Assembly: GCF_009296025.1 (NCBI RefSeq) | Contig: NZ_CP045178.1 | Span: 7,998,001-8,062,000, forward strand | Length of the DNA stretch: 64,000 nucleotides | DNA from: Streptomyces tsukubensis | GTDB lineage: Bacteria > Actinomycetota > Actinomycetes > Streptomycetales > Streptomycetaceae | Direction of reading: 5' to 3' | Part shown: piece by piece, positions 49,447-58,961 of the stretch | Layout: each line of letters opens with the position of its first letter | How positions within the stretch are numbered: position 1 is the first letter of the stretch | Translations under genes and position numbers: made by a program | The notes under the pieces: generated by a model | Told to the model about the DNA's origin: nothing | Seen by the model: the letters and a program-made list of their open reading frames with translations, nothing else | Database searches by the model: none

Positions 49447-50268
49447 TCAGGGAACGAGGTGTGCCGACTCCATGGCGCTCAGTGAGGAGCGGTACGCCTG
49501 GCGAGCGGTGAGCTGCGGATTCTGGGCGTCGAGCAGATCGGAGACCACCTCCACCGCGAGGGGCGCGCGCACCCCGTGCGCCCACAGCGTCCTCAGCATG
49601 CCGGTCACGTCGCCGGAGCCCTCGCCGGGCAGCAGCCGGTGGTGGCGGGCCTCGTAGCCGGGGTCGCGCAGCGGCTTCCTGAGGGTGTCGGCGAGTTGGA
49701 CGGCGGCGACCCGGTCGGCCGGGATGCCGTCCAGGTCGGTCGCGGCGGCGCCGGAGCGCGTCCAGTGCCAGGCGTCCACGAGGAGCCCGCCGTTCGGCTC
49801 GCCCGCGCCTCCCACCACCCGCCAGGCCTCCTGGACGCTGGTGACACCGGCGTACGGCATGAATTCCAGGGCCGCGCGTGCTCCGTAACCCGCGGCGGTC
49901 CGGCAGACCTCGGCGAACCCCTCGGTAAGAGCCGCCAACGGGTGTTCCTGGAAGACGGTCGCGTGCACGCGCTGGGGCCGGAAGGTCCGCGCGACCCTGT
50001 GGACCTCGGCGTCGTCGCCCGTGCCGTGCCCTGGGTCCTCGGCCCACCCGGTCAGCAATTCGACCTCGGTGACGCGCAGGCCGTGCTTGGTCAGCAGCCC
50101 CAGCATGCGCCGGTCGGTCCAGCCCGCTTCGATGGCGTCTCGGTACTGCTCCACGGAGAGTCCGAGGCCGGTGAAGCCGGCCTCGACAGCCGCCGTGACC
50201 CTGGTGCCGAACGGGACCGCGCGGAGAGTCTGGGCGCTGAGTGTCAGTTCGCGGAGCACCTTCCCCAC
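49447..50268 (-). CDS. Sugar phosphate isomerase/epimerase (xylose-isomerase-like TIM barrel)
   Basis: A 273-residue protein of the AP_endonuc_2 fold. Conserved acid residues for the divalent metal are seen in AALEFMPYAGVTSVQEAW, GLLVDAWHWTRSGAA, VAAVQLADTLRKP and the C-terminal PLAVEVVSDLLDAQNP. Such enzymes isomerise keto-sugars or myo-inositol catabolites. The GTG at 50268 is the most probable start but 50259 is possible. A palindrome lies right in front of it (50276-50288), followed by the divergent FUSC operon. Confidence 0.8.
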   Translation of the reverse strand: MGKVLRELTLSAQTLRAVPFGTRVTAAVEAGFTGLGLSVEQYRDAIEAGWTDRRMLGLLTKHGLRVTEVELLTGWAEDPGHGTGDDAEVHRVARTFRPQRVHATVFQEHPLAALTEGFAEVCRTAAGYGARAALEFMPYAGVTSVQEAWRVVGGAGEPNGGLLVDAWHWTRSGAAATDLDGIPADRVAAVQLADTLRKPLRDPGYEARHHRLLPGEGSGDVTGMLRTLWAHGVRAPLAVEVVSDLLDAQNPQLTARQAYRSSLSAMESAHLVP

Positions 50269-50275
50269 CCTACCG

Positions 50276-50288
50276 TTAGCGCCGCTAA
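50276..50288. promoter_or_regulatory. Perfect 13-bp palindrome between divergent genes
   Basis: TTAGCGCCGCTAA is a perfect palindrome with a one-base centre. It lies 7 bases before the isomerase GTG and 57 bases before the FUSC start. It could be the operator of the MarR regulator in the FUSC operon. Confidence 0.5.
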
Positions 50289-50345
50289 GGAACACAGGAG
50301 TCCAGTTATTTAGTTTGCGAGTAAAACACTTGTTAAGCTTCCTGG

Positions 50346-52046
50346 ATGAGCAGCCCCGCAGAACCGCCCACACCTCACCGCGCACGCCGCCCCCGGCTCC
50401 CGCTCGCCGGAGTCCTGCGCCCCGCCCGCCCCTCCGACATCTGGTTCAAGCCCGCGAGCAGCGTCGTCGTCTCCGCCGCGGTCCCGAACCTGATCCTGCT
50501 GGCCCTCGGCAGGCTCGACCTCGCGATGTACACCATGGCGGGCTCGCTCTGTGCGCTCTTCTGCCACAACCTCCCGTACGCGGCGCGGGCCCGTACCCAC
50601 GCCTGGGTGGTCGTCGGCATGGTGGCGGGGCTCGCCGTCGGGCTGCTCACGGCCTCCCTCACCACGGCCGTGCCCGTACTCATCGCCGTGGCGGCGCTGC
50701 TCGCCGCCGCACAGAAGACCCTCTGCGAAGCGACCAGGGTCGGCCCGCCGGGAAACCTGGTCTTCACCTTCATCAGCTCGGCGACGCTCTTCGCCCCGCA
50801 GCACTTCGGTCAGGTACCGGGACACCTCGCCCTCGCCGCGGGCGCGGGCGCCGTGGCCTGGCTCGTCACGATGGCGCCCGCCCTCGTGCGCCCGGAGGGC
50901 CCGGAGCGCCGCGCCACCGCACGCGCCCTCCGCGCCGCCGCGGAGTTCGCCGCGACCGGAGGAACGGCCCCCGGCCACGAACGCGCCCGCTCCGCCGCGG
51001 CCGGCGCCGTGCACGCGGCCTGGCAGTCGCTGCTCGCCACCGGCGCGCGCACCCCGGCGAGGCGCTCCCTGGAACGGCTCGTGGTAAGGGCCGAGGTGGC
51101 ACTCGCCGCCCCCGAGGCCTCCGAGCCCGAGCGGCTGCGCGCCCTCGCCGACAGCCTGCGCGGATCAGGCCCTGTGCCGCACCCGCACGACCTGGACGGC
51201 GTCGTGGACGAGGAACTGCTCGGTGTGGACGCCGAACTCGCCGAGGCCGCGCGTCGCCACCCGCTCCTGCGCGCCCTCGCCCCCGGCTCGGCGCTCTGGC
51301 CCATAGCCCTGCGTACCGCCATCGGCTGTGCCCTCGCCGGATACGCCTCCTACGCGCTCGGCGTCGGCCGCCCCTACTGGGCCATCGTCACCGCCGCCTC
51401 CCTCTACCAGGCCAACGTCGTCCTCACCTGGAAGCGCGGTATCCAGCGAGTCGTGGGCAACCTCGCCGGTGTCGTCCTCTTCGGCCTCATCTCCCCGGTG
51501 GCCGATCTCGGGCCCGCCGCCCTCGTCCTGTTCTGCCTGGCCTTCAGCTTCGGGGCGGAGGCGCTGATGTCCCGCAACTACTGGCTCGGCAGTATCTGCG
51601 TCACGCCCATGGCGCTGCTCATCACGGAATTCGCCCGCTACCAAGGGACCGGCGGGCTCATGGCCGACCGGGCCGTCGACACGGTCCTCGGAGCCGTCGT
51701 CGGCGTGCTCGCCGCCTTCCTGGTCACGAACAGGCGCGCGAGCGACCACATCGAACACGCCCTCACCGCCGTCCAGCACGCCACCGAGGCGGCCGAGAGC
51801 GCCCTCGCGGGGCCCGCACCCGGCTCCGCCACGCTGGAAGGCACGCGTCGCACTCTGGCGGGCTCGCTCGTGGACCTGCGCGCCGCCGTCGAAGCGGCGT
51901 CGGGGGAGTGGTGGCAGCGTGCCCTGCCGCAGGAGCGGGTGGTCGCGGCGGAACGCGCGGGACACCGTACGCTCGCGGCAACGGTACGAAGGCAAGGGCT
52001 GAGGGTCCTTGAGGACCTGCGGGACCTGGAGGACACGACGACATGA
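50346..52046 (+). CDS. FUSC-family membrane protein (aromatic-acid exporter type)
   Basis: A 566-residue protein with two clusters of membrane segments, residues ~35-165 and ~310-450, separated and followed by soluble parts: the classical FUSC/AaeB layout. The second cluster contains ALRTAIGCALAGYASYALGV, GRPYWAIVTAASLYQANVVL and RVVGNLAGVVLFGLISPV, the FUSC core motif. These proteins export aromatic acids or other organic anions. The last codons overlap the MarR start (ATGA), so the regulator is co-translated. Confidence 0.92.
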   Translation: MSSPAEPPTPHRARRPRLPLAGVLRPARPSDIWFKPASSVVVSAAVPNLILLALGRLDLAMYTMAGSLCALFCHNLPYAARARTHAWVVVGMVAGLAVGLLTASLTTAVPVLIAVAALLAAAQKTLCEATRVGPPGNLVFTFISSATLFAPQHFGQVPGHLALAAGAGAVAWLVTMAPALVRPEGPERRATARALRAAAEFAATGGTAPGHERARSAAAGAVHAAWQSLLATGARTPARRSLERLVVRAEVALAAPEASEPERLRALADSLRGSGPVPHPHDLDGVVDEELLGVDAELAEAARRHPLLRALAPGSALWPIALRTAIGCALAGYASYALGVGRPYWAIVTAASLYQANVVLTWKRGIQRVVGNLAGVVLFGLISPVADLGPAALVLFCLAFSFGAEALMSRNYWLGSICVTPMALLITEFARYQGTGGLMADRAVDTVLGAVVGVLAAFLVTNRRASDHIEHALTAVQHATEAAESALAGPAPGSATLEGTRRTLAGSLVDLRAAVEAASGEWWQRALPQERVVAAERAGHRTLAATVRRQGLRVLEDLRDLEDTTT

Positions 52047-52600
52047 CGACAGCGAACGGCGGGGCGGCGGAAGCCACCGGGGCGAACGGCCGCGTGGCGC
52101 GGGACACCGTCGCCACCGTGGTGGGCCAGTGGCAGGCGGTGCACCCGGGGATCGACACAGGGCCCATGGAGATCATCGGCCGCATCAACCGCTGCGCCGC
52201 CCTCCTCCAGCAGGCCGAGGACGCGCCGCTGCGCAGGCGTGGACTGAGCCGCGCCGAGTTCGATCTGCTGGGGGCGCTGCGCAGGACCGGGGACGTGCTG
52301 ACCCCGGGGGAGCTGGCGCGCGAGACCTTCTCCTCCGGCGCCGCGGTCACCAAGCGGCTGCGCGGTCTCCAGGAGCGCGCGCTGGTGGAGCGCCGCCCCG
52401 ACACCAGGGACAGACGCGTCGCCCTGGTCACCCTCACCGCGGAAGGCCGTGACCTGGTCGACGCGCTCCTGCCCGAGCAACTGGCGTACGAGAGCGCCGT
52501 GCTCGCCGGCCTCGACGACGAGGGCCACCGCGACCTCACCGACCGGCTCGGTGAACTCCTCGGCCAACTGGAGGGACGTCTGGGCGGTCCCCGGCCCTGA
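52043..52600 (+). CDS. MarR-family transcriptional regulator
   Basis: A 185-residue regulator. The winged helix is in residues ~65-140: RRRGLSRAEFDLLGALRRTG, TPGELARETFSSGAAVTKRL and RGLQERALVERRPDTRDRR, followed by VALVTLTAEGRDLVDALLPE. The family senses phenolic or other aromatic ligands, which agrees with control of the FUSC exporter translated just before it. ATGA overlap with that gene. Confidence 0.95.
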   Translation: MTTANGGAAEATGANGRVARDTVATVVGQWQAVHPGIDTGPMEIIGRINRCAALLQQAEDAPLRRRGLSRAEFDLLGALRRTGDVLTPGELARETFSSGAAVTKRLRGLQERALVERRPDTRDRRVALVTLTAEGRDLVDALLPEQLAYESAVLAGLDDEGHRDLTDRLGELLGQLEGRLGGPRP

Positions 52601-52879
52601 CGCGAGGTGGCACGGCCCCGGCCGACGCGGAGGCAGTGCGGCCTGCCGAACCCGATGCGAGGCGCACGCCCGGCCCTTCCGCGCCGCGCCTTCCGCCTCG
52701 CGCCTTGCGCGCCGCGCGGACGGGCCGGGGCCGACGCGATCGCCGGCGCCGTGACCTATAGCGTCTTCGACGCCGCCATACGTGTCACCGGCGGTGTGCC
52801 GACCATCGACGGCCGTCTGACAGCGGGTCGAAGGGCGGCATGCGTGGTTCGCCCAGGTCCGATCCCACCAAGGAGCTTC

Positions 52880-53269
52880 ATGTCCCCGGCAGCAGCGCGC
52901 CCACAGGGCCCCGAGGGAGGCCGGGACCCTGGTCCCGACACCCTCGGCTTCGACGATCTGCCCACGCTCGGCCGCGGGGTGCGCCGTCCCGCCCTGTGGC
53001 TCCTGCTGGTCCCCGTCGTGCTCTACGGTCTGGCCCCCTTCGTCGCCAACAGCGTCGAACCGCGGGTCCTCGGCGTGCCCTTCCTGCTGGCGTGGGTCAT
53101 CGGCGCCACGCTGGTCAGCCCGCTCGTCATCTGGCTCGTCGCCCGTCTCGACCCGGCCTACCGGGCGGGCGCGGCGGAGCCCCTCGCCGTCGACGACGCC
53201 GGCGACCCCGGTACGTCCGCCTCCGACGGTCCCGAAGCCCCCGGAGCCGCTGCGGGAGGGACCCGATGA
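52880..53269 (+). CDS. DUF3311 small membrane protein
   Basis: A 129-residue protein with two membrane segments: RPALWLLLVPVVLYGLAPFV and FLLAWVIGATLVSPLVIWLV, then a hydrophilic tail. DUF3311 proteins sit in front of sodium:solute symporters, like the small YhdT-type partner of PanF, and are probably auxiliary subunits. ATG 52880 has AAGGAG upstream. Its stop overlaps the symporter start (ATGA at 53266). Confidence 0.88.
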   Translation: MSPAAARPQGPEGGRDPGPDTLGFDDLPTLGRGVRRPALWLLLVPVVLYGLAPFVANSVEPRVLGVPFLLAWVIGATLVSPLVIWLVARLDPAYRAGAAEPLAVDDAGDPGTSASDGPEAPGAAAGGTR

Positions 53270-54768
53270 ACGGCTCGGCGGTGATCGCCACCACCGTCTT
53301 CGGCCTGGCCATGGTCGCCACGATCCTCATCGGCGTGTGGAGCGCGCGGGGCCGCTCCAAGGGGCTCACGGAGTGGTCGGTCTCCAGCCGGGGCCTCGGT
53401 GTCCTCTTCATCTGGCTGCTGATGGCGGGGGAGACCTACACCAGCTTCTCGTTCCTGGGCGCGGCCGGCTGGACGTACTCCATGGGCGTCCCGATCCTCT
53501 ACCTGGTCGCCTACCTCACGGTCGGATTCGCCGTGGCCTACATCGTGGGTCCCGCCCTGTGGACGTACGCCGGCCGCCACCACCTGATCTCGATCGCGGA
53601 CATCGCGGAGTTCCGCTTCAGATCGCGCCCCATCGGCATCCTGGTCGCGGTCGTCGCCACGGTGTTCCTCGTGCCCTACATCCAGGTGCAGATCCAGGGC
53701 ATGGGTCTCGTCGTCAACGCCATGACGTACGGCAGTGTCGATCTGCACGTGGCGGCCGTCATCTCGTTCGTCGTCGCCGAGGTCTTCATCCTCGTATCAG
53801 GACTGCGCGGCTCCGCCTGGGTGAGCGTCCTCAAGGACGTGCTCGTGATCCTCACCGTGGTCTTCCTCGTCGTCTACATCCCGCTGCACTACCTGGACGG
53901 CGTCGGCGAGCTGATGACCCGCATGGTCGAGGAACGCCCCCAGTGGCTGACCTTCCCCGGCCACGCCTCGGGCGGCAAGGACTCCCTGTGGTTCGTCAGC
54001 ACCGTGCTGCTCAACGCCGTCACCATCACCATCTTCCCGACCACCGTCGCCGGTTACCTCAGCGCCAAGAGCCCCAACGCGCTGCGCCGCAACGCGATCC
54101 TGCTGCCCTGGTACCAACTGCTGCTGTTCGTGCCGATGATCGTCGGCGCGGTGGCCCTCTTCGCCCTCCCGCACCTGGGCAACCCGGATCTCGCGCTCTA
54201 CAGTCTGGTCACCGATTCGCTGCCGTCCGGCGTCGTGGCCGTCATCGGTGTGGCGGGCGCGCTCTCCGCGATCGTCCCCATGAGTGTGTTCATGCTCTCC
54301 ATCGGGACCCTCTGGGGCCGCACCGTCCTCGGCGGCGGCAATGGTTCCGACCCCCGTCACCCGCGCGGAGCGGACCGGGGCGACAGCGACGACGTACGGG
54401 CCAAACGCCTGTCCCAGCTCGTCTGTGTGATCGCCGGGCTGATCGCGTTGCTCGGCAGCCTCTTCTTCGCCAGCACCCTGGTGGAGCTGTCCGTACTGTC
54501 CTACGAGGGACTCGCGCAACTGGTACCCGTCGTCCTCGTCGCCCTGTTCTGGCCCCGCATGACCAAGGCAGGCGCCGTCAGCGGCATGCTCGTCGGGCTC
54601 GCCGTCATGACGGTGCTGTGGGCGAGCGACAACGACCCGCTGTACGGGATCAACGGCGGCATCATCGCCTTCGCCGCCAACCTCCTCGTCACCGTCGTCG
54701 TCACCCTCTCCGAGCCCGCGGCGCCCGCCCGGCCGACGCCCGCCCCTGCCGTCAAGGAGCCCCGATGA
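53266..54768 (+). CDS. Sodium:solute symporter
   Basis: A 500-residue protein with about thirteen membrane segments. The SSS family is shown by LLMAGETYTSFSFLGAAGWT, YLVAYLTVGFAVAYIVGPAL and the region ISIADIAEFRFRSRPIGILV, all as in PanF/proline-type symporters. The substrate is not identifiable by sequence. Its stop overlaps the start of the penicillin acylase-type gene, linking transport with intracellular hydrolysis. Confidence 0.93.
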   Translation: MNGSAVIATTVFGLAMVATILIGVWSARGRSKGLTEWSVSSRGLGVLFIWLLMAGETYTSFSFLGAAGWTYSMGVPILYLVAYLTVGFAVAYIVGPALWTYAGRHHLISIADIAEFRFRSRPIGILVAVVATVFLVPYIQVQIQGMGLVVNAMTYGSVDLHVAAVISFVVAEVFILVSGLRGSAWVSVLKDVLVILTVVFLVVYIPLHYLDGVGELMTRMVEERPQWLTFPGHASGGKDSLWFVSTVLLNAVTITIFPTTVAGYLSAKSPNALRRNAILLPWYQLLLFVPMIVGAVALFALPHLGNPDLALYSLVTDSLPSGVVAVIGVAGALSAIVPMSVFMLSIGTLWGRTVLGGGNGSDPRHPRGADRGDSDDVRAKRLSQLVCVIAGLIALLGSLFFASTLVELSVLSYEGLAQLVPVVLVALFWPRMTKAGAVSGMLVGLAVMTVLWASDNDPLYGINGGIIAFAANLLVTVVVTLSEPAAPARPTPAPAVKEPR

Positions 54769-57092
54769 GCCGCGAGACCGGCCCCGCCCCCACCGCCTAC
54801 GACGTACCGGGCCTCACCGAACCGGTCGAGATACTGATCGACCGGTGGGGCGTGCCGCACCTGTACGCCACCTCCCAGGACGACCTGTTCCTCGCCCAGG
54901 GGTTCAACGCGGCCCGCGACCGGCTGTTCCAGATGGACCTCTGGCGCAGGCGCGGACTCGGCCTCCTCTCCGAGGTGTTCGGGCGGCGCTACCTCGCCCA
55001 CGACCGCGCTGCCCGCCTCTTCCTCTACCGGGGAGACATGGACGAGGAGTGGGCGTCCTACGGACCGGACACGGAGCGCGTGACGACCGCGTTCGTGAGC
55101 GGCGTCAATGCCTTCGTCGCTCTCTGTCTCGACCGACCCGAGCTGATGCCACCGGAGTTCGGGCTGCTCGGCCACGCGCCGGCCACCTGGTCGCCCGCCG
55201 ACGTGGCCAGGATTCGCGGCCACGGGTTGCAGAGCAACCTCAAGGAGGAAGTGGCCCGCGCCCTCACCCTGCGCGAACACGGCCCCGACGTCGAGGACCT
55301 GCGCCGCATGCGTGAGCCCGCGCCGCACCGGCTGCGCGTACCCGAAGGACTCGACCTGTCCGTCATCCCCGAGGACGTCCTCGACGTCTACCGGCTCGCC
55401 ACCATCGCCCCCTGGGCCGGACCCGAGTCCCGGCAGGGCCTCGACGGCTCCAACAACTGGGTCGTCGCACCCTCCCGCACCGCCACGGGCAGACCCCTGC
55501 TGGCCAACGACCCGCACCGCGCCGTGACCCTGCCCGCGCTGCGCTACCTCGCCCACCTCTCCGCTCCCGGTATCGACGTCATCGGCGCGGGCGAGCCCGT
55601 CCTCCCCGGCATCTCCATCGGCCACAACGGCCGTATCGCCTTCGGCCTCACGATCTTCCCCATCGACCAGGAGGATCTGTACGTCTACACCACCGACCCC
55701 GACCGGGCGCACTCCTACCGCTACGGGGACGGCTGGGAGTCCATGGAGGAGGTCACGGAGACGATCCCCGTAAAAGGAGGACCGGCCGAGGAAGTGGTCC
55801 TCCGCTTCACCCGGCACGGTCCCGTCATCCGCGAACTGCCGGAGAAGAACGCGGCTTTCGCCGTACGGGCCGCCTGGCTCGGCCCCGGCATGGCCCCCTA
55901 TCTCGGCAGTGTGGACTACATGCGAGCCAAGAACCCCGACGACTTCGTCCGCGCGATGCGGAACTGGGGCGCGCCGGGTGAGAACCAGGTCTACGCGGCC
56001 CCCGACGGCACCATCGGCTGGCGCCCGGCCGGCCGCGTGCCCGTGCGCAGGGGCTGGGACGGCACCCTGCCCGTGCCGGGCGACGGCCGCTACGAATGGG
56101 ACGGCTTCCTCGATGTCGAGGAGCTGCCGTCGCTCCGCGACCCCGAGGAGGGATGGTTCGCCACGGCCAACGAGATGAATCTCCCCGCCGGTTACCCGAA
56201 CGCCAGGAAGACCGTCACCTACGACTGGAACGCGCCGACCCGGCACGACCGCATCGCCGAGGAACTGTCGGCCCGCACCGGCTGGAGTGTCGCGGATTGC
56301 GTGCGCCTCCAGACGGACGTCCTGAGCCTGCCCGCCCGCAGAATCAAGGAGCTGCTGCCCGCGGCCGAGGGGCCGCACGCCGCCGCCCTGCGGCTGCTGC
56401 ACACCTGGGACGCCCGGCTCACCCCCGAATCACCGGCGGCGGCCCTCTTCGAGATCTGGTACCGGCGCCACCTGCGCCCCGCCCTGCTCGCCCGAGCCCT
56501 GCGCGACCGGGTGCCGCCGGAGGACCGGGAACGTGCCCTCATGGCCGTGCTGCCGCCCCAGGACGCGTCCGCGGACGCCAGGATCGACCTGGAGCTGCTG
56601 CGCGACCCGGGCCCCGGCCCCGAGCTGCTGCTCACGACGCTGGCCGCCGCCGAGGGCGAGCTGGCGGAACTCCTCGGCCCCGACATCTCCCACTGGTCCT
56701 GGGGCGCGCTGCACCGCGCGCACCTCCACCACCCCGTCAAAACGCTCCACGAGGGCGCCGCGCCGCCCTGGGCGGAGGTGGGGCCCGTCCCGCGCGGCGG
56801 CAGCGGCGACACGGTCGACGCGGCCGCGTACGGCGCGGACTTCGGGCAGACCGGCGGCGCGACCTTCCGCATGGTGGTCGACGTCGGCTCCTGGGACGAC
56901 TCCGTCGCCATGAACGCGCCGGGCCAGTCGGGCACGCCCGACAGCCCCCACTACGCGGACCTCTTCGACCAGTGGGCGTCCGGCGGGGCCTTCCCGCTGG
57001 CGTACAGCAGGGAGCGGGTGGAGGCGCACACCGTACGCAGGCTCACGCTCAGGCCGCCCAGGGGGAACGGAGAGCCGCGGCGCGGGGACTGA
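54765..57092 (+). CDS. Penicillin-acylase-family amidohydrolase (Ntn hydrolase), no signal peptide
   Basis: A 775-residue protein. The alpha part includes EILIDRWGVPHLYATSQDDL and GFNAARDRLFQMDLWRRRGL. The beta chain should start at the Ser in LDGSNNWVVAPSRTATGRPL (about residue 230), the autocatalytic N-terminal nucleophile, followed by LLANDPH. The C-terminal region carries SYGKG-like GQSGTPDSPHYADLFDQWAS. Related enzymes hydrolyse penicillin G, cephalosporin side chains or acyl-homoserine lactones. Unlike most, it lacks a signal peptide, so it should act in the cytoplasm on what the symporter imports. It ends the DUF3311-symporter-acylase operon. Confidence 0.92.
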   Translation: MSRETGPAPTAYDVPGLTEPVEILIDRWGVPHLYATSQDDLFLAQGFNAARDRLFQMDLWRRRGLGLLSEVFGRRYLAHDRAARLFLYRGDMDEEWASYGPDTERVTTAFVSGVNAFVALCLDRPELMPPEFGLLGHAPATWSPADVARIRGHGLQSNLKEEVARALTLREHGPDVEDLRRMREPAPHRLRVPEGLDLSVIPEDVLDVYRLATIAPWAGPESRQGLDGSNNWVVAPSRTATGRPLLANDPHRAVTLPALRYLAHLSAPGIDVIGAGEPVLPGISIGHNGRIAFGLTIFPIDQEDLYVYTTDPDRAHSYRYGDGWESMEEVTETIPVKGGPAEEVVLRFTRHGPVIRELPEKNAAFAVRAAWLGPGMAPYLGSVDYMRAKNPDDFVRAMRNWGAPGENQVYAAPDGTIGWRPAGRVPVRRGWDGTLPVPGDGRYEWDGFLDVEELPSLRDPEEGWFATANEMNLPAGYPNARKTVTYDWNAPTRHDRIAEELSARTGWSVADCVRLQTDVLSLPARRIKELLPAAEGPHAAALRLLHTWDARLTPESPAAALFEIWYRRHLRPALLARALRDRVPPEDRERALMAVLPPQDASADARIDLELLRDPGPGPELLLTTLAAAEGELAELLGPDISHWSWGALHRAHLHHPVKTLHEGAAPPWAEVGPVPRGGSGDTVDAAAYGADFGQTGGATFRMVVDVGSWDDSVAMNAPGQSGTPDSPHYADLFDQWASGGAFPLAYSRERVEAHTVRRLTLRPPRGNGEPRRGD

Positions 57093-57190
57093 CGCCGCAG
57101 GCCGGGTACGGCGGCGCGGCCGGTCCGCGGAAGTCCGTCCCCGGCGCCCCCCGGTACGCTCAGCGGCCGCCGCGGTCGTCCTTCGGCAGC

Positions 57191-57577
57191 TCAGGGCCGA
57201 TAGCGGATCGGGTGGTCCTCGGGCACCTCGACCAGGACGATCCGGCAGCCGTCCGGGTCGGCGATCCACATCTCGACGAGCCCCCACGGCTCCCGCTGCG
57301 GCTCGCGCACGATCTCCACACCCGCCTCCACCAGCTCGCCGCGGGCCGCGGCGGCGTCCGGCACCTGGAGCCAGAGTCGGATCGCGGGGGAGGGCGGCGT
57401 GTCGGAGCGGCCCGAGACCTCCAGGAAACCGCCGCCGAGGAAGTAGACGGTGCCGCGCTCGGGGCCCGTACCGAACTCCCGGTAGACCGCGAGCCCCAGC
57501 GCGTCACCGTAGAAAGCGCGTGCGCGCTCCGGATCCGTCGGGCGGAGCAGAACTCTGCTGCTCAATACGTTGACCAT
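57191..57577 (-). CDS. Glyoxalase/bleomycin-resistance (VOC) family protein
   Basis: A 128-residue protein with the two beta-alpha-beta-beta-beta modules: SRVLLRPTDPERARAFYGDA, GLAVYREFGTGPERGTVYFL and the end GLVEMWIADPDGCRIVLVEV, which has the terminal metal Glu. Function within the VOC superfamily cannot be specified. It converges on the acylase gene and is divergent from the acetyltransferase gene. Confidence 0.88.
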   Translation of the reverse strand: MVNVLSSRVLLRPTDPERARAFYGDALGLAVYREFGTGPERGTVYFLGGGFLEVSGRSDTPPSPAIRLWLQVPDAAAARGELVEAGVEIVREPQREPWGLVEMWIADPDGCRIVLVEVPEDHPIRYRP

Positions 57578-57654
57578 GGGAGCCGACCCTACGGGCCCGT
57601 GGGCTACGCTCGACGCTGCTTTCGACCAGCCACCGAGAAAGGTCCCCCCGCAGC

Positions 57655-58206
57655 ATGGACACCGCACCGCAGGCCGCCCCCTCCGCGCTCACCTTCAGGG
57701 ACGCCACCGACAGCGACGTCGGCGCGCTCGTGGCCCTCGTGGAGTCCGCCTACCGGGGTGAATCGAGCCGGGCCGGGTGGACCACGGAGGCCGACCTCCT
57801 GGAGGGGCGGCGCACCGACCCCGAAGGCGTGCGCGAGCTCATCTCGGCCCCGAACGGCAGGCTCGTCGCCGTGGAGCGGGACGGGGCGGTCATAGCCTGC
57901 TGCCAGCTCCAGCAGCGTGGCGAGTACGCCTATTTCGGCATGTTCGCGGTACGCCCCGACCTCCAGGGCGCCGGCCTCGGCAAGGCGATCATCGCCGAGG
58001 CCGAACGGTCAGCCAGGCAGGAGTGGGGCGCGAGCGAGATGCAGATGACGGTGATCGACGCGCGGGAGGACCTGATCGCCTGGTACGAGCGGCGCGGCTA
58101 CCGGCGTACGGGCCGGATGTCTCCGTTCCCCTACGAGGACGAGCGCTTCGGTGTCCCGCGGCGCCCCGGTCTCCGCTTCGAACTGCTGGTCAAGCCGTTG
58201 GTGTAG
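57655..58206 (+). CDS. GNAT-family N-acetyltransferase
   Basis: A 183-residue protein. Motif A with the acetyl-CoA loop is FAVRPDLQGAGLGKAIIAEA (Q/R-x-x-G-x-G/A form), and motif B is MQMTVIDAREDLIAWYERRG, followed by YRRTGRM. Substrate unknown. The 3' end overlaps the convergent phosphodiesterase gene by 17 bases. Confidence 0.9.
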   Translation: MDTAPQAAPSALTFRDATDSDVGALVALVESAYRGESSRAGWTTEADLLEGRRTDPEGVRELISAPNGRLVAVERDGAVIACCQLQQRGEYAYFGMFAVRPDLQGAGLGKAIIAEAERSARQEWGASEMQMTVIDAREDLIAWYERRGYRRTGRMSPFPYEDERFGVPRRPGLRFELLVKPLV

Positions 58207-58894
58207 TGGGGGAGCCGGTCGGCGGCCAGGGCTGGATGATCTCCGGGAAGTCGGTGGTCACCCCGTCCAGGCCGAGCGCGTGAGCGAGGTCGAGCCGTTC
58301 CCGCGTGTTCACCGTCCACGCCGTGACCCGCTGATCCGCCTTGTGTGCCTGCTCCACGATCTCCAGGGTGAGCCTGCGGATGTTCAGGATCAGCCCGGTC
58401 GCTCCGACGGCGGTCGCGCGGGTGACGGCGTCCGTGCCGTAGCGGCTCGCGACGAGCGCCGTACGGACCCCGGGGACCAGCCGAGAGGTCTCCGCCAGGG
58501 CCTCGTCGTGGAAGGAGATGACCTCCACGCGATCGGTCAGATTCCGGGCGTTCAGTACGTCGGCCAGTGAGCGGGCTGCGGCGACATCCTTGATCTCGGC
58601 CTGGATCGGCGCGGACACCGCGTCGAGCACCTCCTCGAAGACCGGGACGCGCTCACCCTTGCCCGCGTCCAGCTCGCGCAGTTCGGCCAGGGTCTTCTCG
58701 GCGATCGGGCCCTTGCCGTCGGTGGTGCGGTTCACCTCGGCGTCGTGCATGACGACAAGGGCGCCGTCCTTGCTCAGATGGAGATCCAGCTCGATGAGGT
58801 CGAATCCCTCGCGCTCGGCGCGGACGAAGGACCGGAGGGTGTTCTCCGGTTCGATCCCCATCGCCCCGCGGTGACCGATGGTGAGGAAGTGCAC
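58190..58894 (-). CDS. Glycerophosphodiester phosphodiesterase
   Basis: A 234-residue TIM-barrel protein. GDPD motifs are present: IGHRGAMGIEPENTLRSFVR (catalytic His, Arg and Glu), FDLIELDLHLSKDGALVVMH (Glu/Asp/His) and TDGKGPIAE. It hydrolyses glycerophosphodiesters to glycerol-3-phosphate and alcohols. No signal peptide, so it is cytosolic. The start is GTG 58894. Confidence 0.95.
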   Translation of the reverse strand: MHFLTIGHRGAMGIEPENTLRSFVRAEREGFDLIELDLHLSKDGALVVMHDAEVNRTTDGKGPIAEKTLAELRELDAGKGERVPVFEEVLDAVSAPIQAEIKDVAAARSLADVLNARNLTDRVEVISFHDEALAETSRLVPGVRTALVASRYGTDAVTRATAVGATGLILNIRRLTLEIVEQAHKADQRVTAWTVNTRERLDLAHALGLDGVTTDFPEIIQPWPPTGSPTTPTA

Positions 58895-58961
58895 GGCTGA
58901 CTCGCTTCCGTCGGGCTTCTCTTCCGGCCCGCGCCCGGTGCGCGCGGGACAGAGCCGCAGC

